A stretch of 32,108 nucleotides of DNA from Geodermatophilus chilensis (GTDB lineage: Bacteria; Actinomycetota; Actinomycetes; Mycobacteriales; Geodermatophilaceae). Position numbers and translations under genes: made by a program. The stretch covers positions 1 through 32,108 of the forward strand of contig NZ_NVPT01000047.1 of assembly GCF_002802985.1 (NCBI RefSeq), given 5' to 3'. Below the pieces are notes generated by a model. The model did not search any database and was not told the DNA's origin. It was given only the letters and a program-made list of their open reading frames with translations. Position 1 is the first letter of the stretch, and each line of letters starts with the position of its first letter. Below, in pieces: positions 9,801-17,054 of the stretch.

Positions 9801-11830
9801 GCTGCAACGGCTACGACCACAAGGCGATGGGGATCACCGCCCGCGGGGCGTGGGAGAGCGTCCGGAGGCACTTCCGGGAGCTGGGGGTCGACCCGCAGAC
9901 CGAGGACGTCACCGTGGTCGGCGTCGGGGACATGAGCGGGGACGTCTTCGGCAACGGGATGCTGCTCTCCGAGCACATCCGGCTCGTCGCGGCCTTCGAC
10001 CACCGGCATGTGTTCCTCGACCCCGACCCGGACCCGGCGGTGTCCTTCCGCGAGCGGGCCCGGCTGTTCGCCCTGCCCCGCTCCTCGTGGGCCGACTACG
10101 ACCCGGCGCTGCTCAGTCCCGGCGGGGGAGTGCACGCGCGCACCGCGAAGTCGGTGCCCCTCACCCCGCAGGTTGCGGCGCGGCTCGGACTGGCGGAGGG
10201 CACGCGCTCGCTGGGCCCGGACGACCTCGTCCGCGCTATTCTCCGGGCTCCGGTCGACCTGCTCTGGAACGGCGGAATCGGCACCTACGTCAAGGCGTCC
10301 ACGGAGACGCACGGCGAGGTCTGGGACAGGGCGAACGACGCCGTGCGCCTGGACGCCGCCGACCTGCGGGTCCGGGTCGTCGGCGAGGGCGGCAACCTCG
10401 GCCTCACGCAGCGCGGGCGCGTGGAGGCCGCACGGCGCGGCGTGAAGCTGAACACCGACGCCATCGACAACTCGGCCGGGGTCGACTGCAGCGACCACGA
10501 GGTCAACACCAAGATCCTGCTCGACGGTCTCGTCGCCGACGGGCTCCTCGACCCCGACGAGCGCAACCGCACGCTGCAGGAGATCACCGACGACGTCGCC
10601 CGGTCGGTCCTGCGCAACAACTACGAGCAGAACCGGGTGCTGTCCGGAGAGGGTGCCGCGGCTGCCGACCTGCTGCCGGCGCACCGACGCTTCCTGCAGG
10701 CGCTGGAGGCCGCCGGCGATATCGACCGCGGACTCGAGGCCCTGCCACCGACGGCCGAGCTCGACCGGCGGGCCCGTGACGGGGCCGGGCTCACGGTGCC
10801 CGAGCTAGCCGTCCTGCTCGCCCACGCAAAGATCTCGCTGGGCGCAGCCGTCCTCGCCGGTGGACTGCCCGACGAGGAGTGGACGCGGGCGACCCTGCGG
10901 GCCTACTTCCCACCTGCTCTGGGCCAGCGCTTCCCGGACCGGGTCGCGGATCACCCGCTGCGCCGGGAGATCGTCACCACCGTCCTGGTGAACGAGGTCG
11001 TCGGTTCGGGCGGGATCACCTTCGCCTCCCGCGCCGCGGAGGAGACCGGCAGCGACCCCGCCGAGGTCGTGCGGGCCCACGCCGTCGTCACCCGGGTCTT
11101 CGGGCTCCGCGAGCGCTCCCGTGCGGTCGACGCCCTCGACGGGCTCGTGCCGACACCGGTGCAGGCGCTGATGCGGCAGCAGCACCAGCGGCTGCTCGAC
11201 CGGGCCGTGCGGTGGCTCCTGCACGCCCGCCCGGAGGGGATCGACGTCCCCCGCGAGATCGAGCGCTTCGCACCCGGGATCCGGGCCCTGGCCGCCCGGG
11301 TACCCGACCTGCTGCGCGGCCAGGACGCGGCCTACGTAGGCGACCTGGCCGGCCGGTTCACCGGTGCCGGCGTGGATTCAACCGAGGCGCTGACCACGGC
11401 CGGCCTGCTGTTCCTCTACCCGCTCCTCGACGTCGTGGAGATCGCCGCGGAGACGGGCCGTCCCGCGGCGGCGGTCGCACCGATCTGGTTCGTGCTCTCC
11501 GAGCGCTACGGGTTCGACCTCCTGGACGCGATCTCCGGTCTGGGTCGGGAGGACCGCTGGGCCGCCCTGGCCCGGGCCGCGCTGCGCGACGACCTGTACG
11601 CGGTGCTGCGCGAGTTCACCACCGCGGTCGTCAGCTCCGACCGGACCGCACCGGGGTCCGACGCCAGCCGGGACCCGGCCTCGGCGGTGACCGCCTGGGA
11701 GACCGACCACGCGGCCGCCATCCGGCGCGCCCGCTCCACCCTCGCCGCGCTCGAGGCCTCCGGCCGGACCGACGTCGTCGCGCTGTCCGTGGCCCTGCGG
11801 ACGCTGCGCACCGTGCTGCGCCGCGACTGA
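6890..11830 (+). CDS. gdh: Large NAD-dependent glutamate dehydrogenase (GDH2, ~180 kDa class)
   Basis: A 1646-residue enzyme converting glutamate to 2-oxoglutarate and ammonia, matching the length of the actinobacterial large GDH class. About 700 N-terminal residues form the regulatory ACT-like region. The catalytic core follows: FGEVARGGLRWSDR near 831-844, the Lys-containing TGAKGGF near 869-875, and the NAD-binding loop GVGDMSGDVFGNG near 1011-1023. A long helical C-terminal region completes it. The start is ATGATG: GGAG at 6883-6886 is three bases from the first ATG and six from the second (6893), so the second may be used. Catabolic GDHs of this kind serve growth on amino acids, which suits a route delivering proline-derived glutamate. 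Confidence 0.96.
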   Translation: MMPPSPVRTTSAEAAGTPHPECATAVVDPWWQALPIPLRSPVAAERLRTQYVTAGASTDLADRSPRDLTDAVTSHVATGTRRPTGEAMVRIVDGGVSGAGDSATTVEVVAEDMPFLVESVTAALTRLGRGIRTLVHPRFAVRRDGAGVLLDLHPVDDAPSGTAVEAWIRVELERTSDPAARHALGAELAAVLADVRAAVRDWHPMRDRALRVADELAADGGHGRPDEELRGTARFLRWLADDRFTFLGYAAYDGPASEDLGLAPRPGTSLGVGAALRLPVHVGDRVLRVTKANSRATVHRSSYYDSVSVPRFDPDGRVAGVHRFLGLLTSSAYTESVRRIPVVAEKVAEVLCRSGFAPGSHSARDLVSILESFPRDELLQADIQEILPTALDVLRLQERRRTRLFARSDTAGGFMSCLVFLPKDRYTTTVGSTVEKLLRQSLGGATAETALHVSESALARLHVVVRPRPGETLRGVDLEELEAAVTRAVRSWEDDLLGAAGERLGAAEGTALVRRWAGGLPGAYTADVRPVRAVDDLLHAEALLAEIDTRLSAGDAEQPVSPVEPLPVLALREAADGPPLTWRLSLYRSSPATLSEVLPVLTDLGVEVTDERPHLLVRADGRSVWVYDIGLRPPHDLVSGDDVAGNDMEGMRARFRDAFAATWSGRAESDALGQLVLAARLTWQQVAVVRALVCYLRQLGLPYSLDYLAGILLGETEATRLLVRLFEERFDPRRNQAPGERERATRAALAAVDSAIEVVTGRDADRVLRALLSTMQAILRTNAFRTGTDGAPPQHLSFKLDPARVDGMPEPTPVYEIWVHSPRVEGVHLRFGEVARGGLRWSDRREDFRTEVLGLVKAQVVKNALIVPTGAKGGFVAKLLPDPAVDRAAWWAEGAACYRTFISALLDVTDDLRVDGDRRVVVPPANVVHYDGDDPYLVVAADKGTATFSDVANAIAQERGFWLGDAFASGGCNGYDHKAMGITARGAWESVRRHFRELGVDPQTEDVTVVGVGDMSGDVFGNGMLLSEHIRLVAAFDHRHVFLDPDPDPAVSFRERARLFALPRSSWADYDPALLSPGGGVHARTAKSVPLTPQVAARLGLAEGTRSLGPDDLVRAILRAPVDLLWNGGIGTYVKASTETHGEVWDRANDAVRLDAADLRVRVVGEGGNLGLTQRGRVEAARRGVKLNTDAIDNSAGVDCSDHEVNTKILLDGLVADGLLDPDERNRTLQEITDDVARSVLRNNYEQNRVLSGEGAAAADLLPAHRRFLQALEAAGDIDRGLEALPPTAELDRRARDGAGLTVPELAVLLAHAKISLGAAVLAGGLPDEEWTRATLRAYFPPALGQRFPDRVADHPLRREIVTTVLVNEVVGSGGITFASRAAEETGSDPAEVVRAHAVVTRVFGLRERSRAVDALDGLVPTPVQALMRQQHQRLLDRAVRWLLHARPEGIDVPREIERFAPGIRALAARVPDLLRGQDAAYVGDLAGRFTGAGVDSTEALTTAGLLFLYPLLDVVEIAAETGRPAAAVAPIWFVLSERYGFDLLDAISGLGREDRWAALARAALRDDLYAVLREFTTAVVSSDRTAPGSDASRDPASAVTAWETDHAAAIRRARSTLAALEASGRTDVVALSVALRTLRTVLRRD

Positions 11831-11910
11831 TCACCGCCCCGTACGTCGTCGACCCGGCTGCCGCCCGCGACCCCGTCCCGTGCCGACCCTTACGTCCCGA
11901 GAGGAATCCC

Positions 11911-12945
11911 GTGGGAACCGAGATGCCGGATGACCAGACCGTCGTGGCGCGCGGCGAGGTGAACCGCCTGTGCCGGGCGGCCCTTGCGGCGGCCGGTGCG
12001 TCGCCGGGCGTCGCCGACCTGTTGACGGACGCGGCGCTGTTCGCCGAGGACCGCGGGTTCTCCGGCGTCGGGGTGGCCCACCTGCTGGACTACCTCGACG
12101 CGATGGACGCCGGCCGGCTGGACGGCCGGGCCGTGCCGCACCTGAGCAGCCCGACTCCGGCGGTCGTGCGCAGCGACGCCCGCGGGGGCATCGCCCACGC
12201 CGGCTTCGACGCGGCCTTCGACCGGCTGACCGAGGCCGCGCGCCGCCTCGGGGTGGCGGTGTTCGTGCAGCACGGCTCCTACACCTGCGGGCAGCTGGCC
12301 TGGTTCACCGAGCGGCTGGCCGGCGCGGGACTCGTCGCCTTGGCCACCGCGGTCTCCCCGGCGCTGCTCGCGGCCGGACCGGGCGGGGGGCGGGTGTTCG
12401 GCACGAACCCGATGGCCTGGTCCGTGCCGCGCGTGCAGCAGCCGCCGCTGACCGTCGACCAGGCGTCGAGCGTGACCGCGTTCGTCGCCGTCCGGGAGCG
12501 GGCCGCGCGTGGCGAGGCGCTGCCCGATGGGTGGGCGCTCGACGCGGAGGGACGGCCGACCACCGACGCGGAGGCGGCCCTGGAGGGCGCGCTGCTGCCC
12601 TTCGGCGGGTACAAGGGCGCCAACATCGCGCTGTTCGTCGAGGTGTTCTCCTCGATGGCCGGCGGTCTGTGGTCGCTGGACGCGCCCGCGTTCACCGCCG
12701 GGTCGCAGTCGCCGTCGATCGGGATGTTCGTGCTTGCGGTCGACCACGGCGCACTCGGGTCCGACGTCCCTGGGCGGGTCGAGCAGCACATCGACCGCCT
12801 CGCCGACCTGGGGGTGCGCCGCCCTGGCATCAACCCCGAGCAGGTGGTCGTGGCAGACCGGTTCGAGCTGCAGGCCGACGTGCTGGACGCGCTGCGGCAC
12901 CGCGCAGGACGCGGTGCCGCCTCCCCGACACCCGGCGGGGCGTGA
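11911..12945 (+). CDS. Ldh-family NAD(P)H oxidoreductase (malate/lactate/P2C reductase superfamily)
   Basis: A 344-residue protein of the YlbC/YiaK/DpkA-type dehydrogenase fold. Landmarks are GTNPMAW, a DQASS segment and LPFGGYKGANIAL with the conserved GYKG loop. The GTG start has GAGAGG at 11900-11905; an ATG 12 bases on lacks spacing. The family includes delta1-pyrroline-2-carboxylate reductase, which would return the product of a 3-hydroxyproline dehydratase to proline. However, the usual SHG and S(N/H)HFG histidines appear replaced (SGVGV near 51-55, SYTCG near 123-127), so it belongs to a divergent subgroup and its substrate is uncertain. Its 3' end lies three bases from the convergent reductase gene, with no hairpin seen between them. 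Confidence 0.8.
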   Translation: MGTEMPDDQTVVARGEVNRLCRAALAAAGASPGVADLLTDAALFAEDRGFSGVGVAHLLDYLDAMDAGRLDGRAVPHLSSPTPAVVRSDARGGIAHAGFDAAFDRLTEAARRLGVAVFVQHGSYTCGQLAWFTERLAGAGLVALATAVSPALLAAGPGGGRVFGTNPMAWSVPRVQQPPLTVDQASSVTAFVAVRERAARGEALPDGWALDAEGRPTTDAEAALEGALLPFGGYKGANIALFVEVFSSMAGGLWSLDAPAFTAGSQSPSIGMFVLAVDHGALGSDVPGRVEQHIDRLADLGVRRPGINPEQVVVADRFELQADVLDALRHRAGRGAASPTPGGA

Positions 12946-12948
12946 CGA

Positions 12949-14118
12949 TCAGGCGTCGATCCGCAGGTTGCTCAACGGCTTCGAACAGCAGATCAGCACC
13001 TTGTCCTGGGCGATCTCCCGAGGCCGGATGCCGCCGTTGTGCTGCATGTCCACGGAGCCGGAGAGCACGGTCGTCTTGCAGGTGCCGCACATGCCCTGGC
13101 TGCAAGAGGAGGGCGGAGCCAGCCCGGCCTCGTAGGCGGCGTCCAGCACGGTCTCGTCCTCGGCGCACTCGAAGGTGACGCCGCTACGGACGAACTCGAC
13201 CGAGTACGTCGTCCGGCCGGACCGGACGTCCTCGGACGCCACCGGGGCCAGCGTGGCCGCGGGAACGGTGAACTCCTCCACCGCGAGGTCGCCGAAGACG
13301 AAGGACTCCTCGTGATAGTTCTGCATGTCGAAGCCAGCCTCGTCGAGCATCCGGCGGACGGCGGCCATGTACGGCGTCGGTCCGCAGCAGAAGACGACGC
13401 GCTCGGTCAGATCGGGGGCCAGCATCCGCAGCACGTCCGCGGTGAGGAACCCCCGCAGTCCCGTCCACGGCTCCCGGGGCGCGTCGCGCTCGCAGACGTG
13501 GGCGACCCGAAGGGTGGGCACCGCGCCGGCCATCATGTCGAGCTCCCGCCGGAAGAGGATGTCGGCCGGGGTCCGCGCGCTGTGCACGAACACGACGTCG
13601 GCGTCCGAGCCGAGGTCGTAGAGCGTCCGGGTCATGGCCATGACCGGGGTGATCCCGCTGCCGCCGGACAGGAAGAGGTACTTCGCCGACCGGTGGCGGG
13701 CGGTCGTGAAGACGCCGAAGGGCCCGTCGGCCGCGATGCGCATCCCGGGGGTCATCGTGTCGTGCAGCCAGTTCGACACCAGGCCGCCGGGCTGGCGCTT
13801 GACCGTGATCCCGAGCAGGTGCGGGCGCGTGGGTGGCGAGGAGATGGTGTAGCACCGGCTGACCGGGCGGCCGTCGATCTCCAGCTGCAGCGTGACGAAC
13901 TGACCGGGCTCGTGCTGGAACAGGGCGGGCTCGGCGGGCTCGAAGAGGAAGGTCTTGACGTCGTGGGTGACGTCCTGGACCTGCCGGCAGACCAGCGTCG
14001 AGCCGTCCTCCTCACCCCACACGGCGAGGCCAGCAGGGCATTCCGGGGCGGACTCGGCTGTCCATGCCGCGTCGAGTCCGGCCGCGGCGTTCGGGACCGT
14101 CATCGCCGTGTCTCCCAT
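12949..14118 (-). CDS. gbcB: Hybrid flavin/NAD(P)H/2Fe-2S reductase for the Rieske oxygenase (GbcB type)
   Basis: A 389-residue electron-transfer protein. The flavin-binding motif RCYT is at 88-91, the NAD-binding SGGSGITPVM at 151-160, and a C-terminal plant-type ferredoxin has its cluster ligands in CSQGMCGTC (C339, C344, C347) plus a distal Cys in ICCS (377/378). This domain order is that of GbcB and other class IA-like reductases that feed electrons from NADH to a Rieske oxygenase. The start at 14118 follows an AGG-containing leader; 14154 and 14103 are in-frame alternatives. It is divergent from the M24 gene, with the Rieske oxygenase two genes away, which supports their partnership. Stachydrine demethylase in Sinorhizobium uses two separate proteins for this role, so the fused form is closer to the glycine betaine system. 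Confidence 0.9.
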   Translation of the reverse strand: MGDTAMTVPNAAAGLDAAWTAESAPECPAGLAVWGEEDGSTLVCRQVQDVTHDVKTFLFEPAEPALFQHEPGQFVTLQLEIDGRPVSRCYTISSPPTRPHLLGITVKRQPGGLVSNWLHDTMTPGMRIAADGPFGVFTTARHRSAKYLFLSGGSGITPVMAMTRTLYDLGSDADVVFVHSARTPADILFRRELDMMAGAVPTLRVAHVCERDAPREPWTGLRGFLTADVLRMLAPDLTERVVFCCGPTPYMAAVRRMLDEAGFDMQNYHEESFVFGDLAVEEFTVPAATLAPVASEDVRSGRTTYSVEFVRSGVTFECAEDETVLDAAYEAGLAPPSSCSQGMCGTCKTTVLSGSVDMQHNGGIRPREIAQDKVLICCSKPLSNLRIDA

Positions 14119-14281
14119 GTCCTGGCTCCCGTCTTCCGACGTCGAGCAGCGCACCGGCCGCCCGCTCAGGTGTTCATACAGTGGGCACGTCCGCCCGACA
14201 GGTGACGCCCACGGTAAGCTGCGTCACTACTGCGCGCAAGGTCGGGGCGCGCTTCCGCGAGGCCGGTGCCGGAGGAGAGCC

Positions 14282-15559
14282 ATGAGCAGCATGACGACCA
14301 GGTGGTCCCGCGAGTCGGGCCGACCCAAGCCGCAGCGACCGCCCGTGGTGGCCCCGGCCGAGGCGCGCACGTCCTGGCCCGCGATGGACGTGGAGCTCGC
14401 GCGGGGCGCCGTGGACCACGCTCTGGTGCGCACGAGGGCCTCGCTGCGCCGCCACGACCTCGCCGCCGCACTCCTGGTCGACCCGGTGAACGTCCGGTAC
14501 GCCTCCGGGACCTCCACCATGCCGGTGTGGACGATGCACTCCATCGACCGCTACCTCCTGGTGCCGGCGGAGGGTGAACCCGTGCTGTGGGAGTACGGCT
14601 CGGCGCCCCCCGAGCTGGTGTCCCCGTACCCCCGGCTGGAGACCCGGACCGCGACGAGCTGGGCGGTCTTCGGATACGGGGAGCAGGCCGGCGACCGGGC
14701 CGCGCTGTTCGCCGCGGACGTGGTGGAGGTCCTCCGGGACCGGGGGCTGGAGCATGAGCGCATCGGGGTCGACCGGCTCGACGCCTACGGGTTCCTGGCC
14801 CTGCAGGCGGCCGGTGTGCATCTCGTGCCCGCGCAGCTGGCCCTCGAGCAGGCCCGAGCCGTCAAGGGGGCCGCGGAGATCGAGCTGGTCCGTCGGTCGG
14901 TGGCCGTTGCCGACGCCGCCGTGGCCGGTCTGCACAGCGCGCTGCGCCCGGGGATGACGGAGAACGAGGCCTGGGGAGAGCTCCTGGGTCGGGCGTTCGC
15001 GCTGGGCGCCGAGTTCTCCGAGTGTCGACTGCTGGCCTCCGGGCCGCGAACGAACCCCTGGTTCCGCGAGGCGAGCGACCGCCCCGTCGAGCGCGGCGAC
15101 CTGCTGGCCTTCGACACCGACCTCATCGGTCCGGCCGGCTACCTGGCCGACCTCTCGCGCACCTACCTGGTGGGGTCCACCAAGCCGTCGGCGCGACAGC
15201 GGCGGCTCTACGCCGACGCCCAGGCATTCCTCGCCGAGATCATCAGCGAGCTCAAGCCGGGGGCTGCCCTCGACGAGGTGGGGGAGCGGTTGAGCCGTCG
15301 GCTGCCCGCCGCCTACCACGCCGAGCGGTACCCCTTCATCGCCCACGGCAGCGGCCTCAGTGATGAGTACCCGGTCATCGCGTTCGCCGACCACCATGCC
15401 GGCGAGCTCGAGGACGGCATGGTCCTCAGCGTGGAGGCGTACGTGGGCGTGGAGGGCGAGGACGAAGGGGTCAAGCTCGAGGAGCAGGTCCTGGTGACCT
15501 CCGCGGGTGTGGAGGTCCTCAGCGACGCACCGCACGACGAACACCTCACGTGCTCGTGA
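14282..15559 (+). CDS. M24 metallopeptidase-fold protein closely resembling DMSP lyase DddP
   Basis: A 425-residue creatinase/prolidase-fold protein with a GGAGGAGA ribosome site just before ATG. All six metal ligands are visible: D278 and D280 (FDTDLIG), D290 (ADLSRT), H355 (AHGSG), E385 (SVEAYVG), E400 (KLEEQVL). From memory of marine DddP, the segments DPxNxRYA, LLASGPRTNPWF and FDTDLIG are shared almost word for word, and the positions of DddP Tyr366 and catalytic Asp377 correspond to Y350 and D361. DddP splits dimethylsulphoniopropionate, a sulphur analogue of betaines, to DMS and acrylate. The gene precedes the Rieske oxygenase on the same strand with 180 bases and a promoter between. 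It could be a true DMSP lyase, or a relative acting on a nitrogen betaine, an ester/amide, or an Xaa-Pro peptide. Confidence 0.88.
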   Translation: MSSMTTRWSRESGRPKPQRPPVVAPAEARTSWPAMDVELARGAVDHALVRTRASLRRHDLAAALLVDPVNVRYASGTSTMPVWTMHSIDRYLLVPAEGEPVLWEYGSAPPELVSPYPRLETRTATSWAVFGYGEQAGDRAALFAADVVEVLRDRGLEHERIGVDRLDAYGFLALQAAGVHLVPAQLALEQARAVKGAAEIELVRRSVAVADAAVAGLHSALRPGMTENEAWGELLGRAFALGAEFSECRLLASGPRTNPWFREASDRPVERGDLLAFDTDLIGPAGYLADLSRTYLVGSTKPSARQRRLYADAQAFLAEIISELKPGAALDEVGERLSRRLPAAYHAERYPFIAHGSGLSDEYPVIAFADHHAGELEDGMVLSVEAYVGVEGEDEGVKLEEQVLVTSAGVEVLSDAPHDEHLTCS

Positions 15560-15586
15560 CGACGGACGACGGCCGGCCCGTTCGCC

Positions 15587-15615
15587 TTGACCGTCACATG
15601 TGGCCGTGATAACAC
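15587..15615 (+). promoter_or_regulatory. Candidate promoter of the Rieske oxygenase gene
   Basis: TTGACC (15587-15592) and TAACAC (15610-15615) are 17 bases apart. The -10 box lies in an inverted repeat GTGAT-5-ATCAC (15606-15620), and a second palindrome CACATGTG (15595-15602) lies in the spacer. GTGAT and ATCAC are the same half-sites that overlap in the TGTGATCACA operators elsewhere in the window, though with different spacing. Confidence 0.5.
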
Positions 15616-15739
15616 ATCACTGAGTGGGCATCGTCCACCATCAAGTGAGCACCACGGGCGACCCGCGTCTCGATGACGGACCGGCACCGGTCGCCTCGCA
15701 CCGGCCCCCGCACACCCCCCGGCTCCTGGGAGACTCACC

Positions 15740-17011
15740 ATGACCATCCAGCTCGAGCGGTCGACCCGCCCCGACGACCTGACGGACCTGATCGCCCGGC
15801 ACCCTGCCGGTCACAGCCTGGAGGCGCCCCTCTACACGAGTCGGGAAGCCTTCGGCCTGGACATGGCGGCGATCTTCACCAAGCACTGGCTGTTCGTGGC
15901 CGCGGAGGCCGAGGTGCCGGAGCCGGGTGACTTCGTCACCGTACAGGTGGGCCCCTCCTCGGTGATCGTCGTCCGGGACGACGACGAGCAGGTGCGCGCC
16001 TTCTACAACGTCTGCCGGCACCGCGGGTCCCGGCTGCTGGACGACGCGCGGGGCAGCGTCGGCAACCTCGTGTGCCCGTACCACCGCTGGACCTACAACG
16101 TCGACGGGCGTCTGCTGCACGCCGACAACCAGCCGGCCGGGTTCGACTGCAGCCGCTTCGGGCTCAAGCAGGTGCACGTGCGCAGCGTCGGCGGCTTCGT
16201 GTTCATCTGCCTGGCCGACGAGCCCCCGGCTGACTTCGCCGACGTGGCGACGCGCATCGAGCCCTACCTCGCTCCCTACGAGCTGGGCCGGACGAAGGTC
16301 GCTCACCAGGTCGACATCGTCGAGCAGGGCAACTGGAAGCTCGTCATGGAGAACAACCGGGAGTGCTACCACTGCGACGGCCACCCCGAGCTGACCAGCG
16401 CCTACTTCCCGCTGCACGGCTACACGGCCGACGACGTCCCGCCCCGGTTGCGGCGCACGTGGGACCGCTTCGAGAAGGCCATTGCCGACCTCCGGGCCTC
16501 GTGCGTCCGGCAGGGCTTCCCGGTGGACGGGATGCGCGAGCTCGACGAGCGACCCACCGGGTTCATGATCGCGCACGCCCCGCTCGACGGCGCCGGGAAG
16601 TCCTACACCGCGGGCGGCGAGTCGGTGTGCCGGAAGCGGTTGGGGTCCATCGCGGACGACAGCTTCGGTGACCTGCACCTGCATCTGCAGCCGAACTCGT
16701 GGTTCCACATGCTTTCGGACCACGCCGTGGTGTTCTCCGTGCTGCCCCTCTCGCCGGACACCACGCTGCTGCGGTCGACCTGGCTGGTCCACGCGGACGC
16801 GGTCGAGGGCGTCGACTACGACGTCTCGACCCTCACCCACGTGTGGAGTGCCACGAACGACCAGGACAGCGTGTTCGTCGCGCGCACCCAGCGCGGTGTG
16901 GAGGACCCGGGCTACCAGCCCGGCCCGTACTCGGAGGTCGAGGGCGATGTCGAGGCCTTCGTCTCCTGGTACGTCAACCGGGTGCGGGCCCACCTGGCCA
17001 CCATCTACTGA
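15740..17011 (+). CDS. Rieske oxygenase alpha subunit, betaine N-demethylase (Stc2/GbcA type)
   Basis: A 423-residue non-haem iron oxygenase. The Rieske 2Fe-2S ligands are C92 and H94 (VCRHRG) and C112 and H115 (VCPYHRW). The mononuclear iron site is in ENNRECYHCDGHPEL, with H211 and H215 as ligands and E208 in the electron bridge region, and an Asp in ATNDQDS (374/376). GGGAG precedes the ATG. Family members hydroxylate an N-methyl of glycine betaine, stachydrine or carnitine, releasing formaldehyde. Proline dehydrogenase, P5C dehydrogenase and an N-demethylating oxidase nearby favour proline betaine; absence of dimethylglycine dehydrogenase and glycine genes argues against glycine betaine. 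The stop codon coincides with the terminal repeat of an IS630-family element, so the C-terminus may have been altered by insertion. Confidence 0.93.
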   Translation: MTIQLERSTRPDDLTDLIARHPAGHSLEAPLYTSREAFGLDMAAIFTKHWLFVAAEAEVPEPGDFVTVQVGPSSVIVVRDDDEQVRAFYNVCRHRGSRLLDDARGSVGNLVCPYHRWTYNVDGRLLHADNQPAGFDCSRFGLKQVHVRSVGGFVFICLADEPPADFADVATRIEPYLAPYELGRTKVAHQVDIVEQGNWKLVMENNRECYHCDGHPELTSAYFPLHGYTADDVPPRLRRTWDRFEKAIADLRASCVRQGFPVDGMRELDERPTGFMIAHAPLDGAGKSYTAGGESVCRKRLGSIADDSFGDLHLHLQPNSWFHMLSDHAVVFSVLPLSPDTTLLRSTWLVHADAVEGVDYDVSTLTHVWSATNDQDSVFVARTQRGVEDPGYQPGPYSEVEGDVEAFVSWYVNRVRAHLATIY

Positions 17012-17039
17012 CAGCGGTGCTCGGATGGGTTGATGGCTG
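17011..17039 (+). repeat. Left terminal inverted repeat of the IS630-family element
   Basis: Pairs with 17992-18020. The outer 8 bases (ACAGCGGT) and inner 12 bases (GGTTGATGGCTG) match exactly. Its first base is the last base of the Rieske oxygenase stop codon. Confidence 0.85.
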
Positions 17040-17054
17040 GGTACCGCCCGGGGC

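Noticed and set aside
7942-10779. 945-codon open frame inside the glutamate dehydrogenase gene
   Set aside because: Arg/Pro/Gly/Ala-rich shadow of the real frame, with no recognisable domain.
14181-14212. GTGGGC and GCCCAC inverted repeat in the M24/reductase divergent region
   Set aside because: Six bases with a 20-base spacer in GC-rich DNA is expected by chance.
15740-17011. Assignment of the Rieske enzyme as glycine betaine monooxygenase proper
   Set aside because: The fused reductase resembles the glycine betaine system, but no dimethylglycine dehydrogenase, heterotetrameric sarcosine oxidase or glycine-handling genes are present, while proline genes are. Left open rather than asserted.
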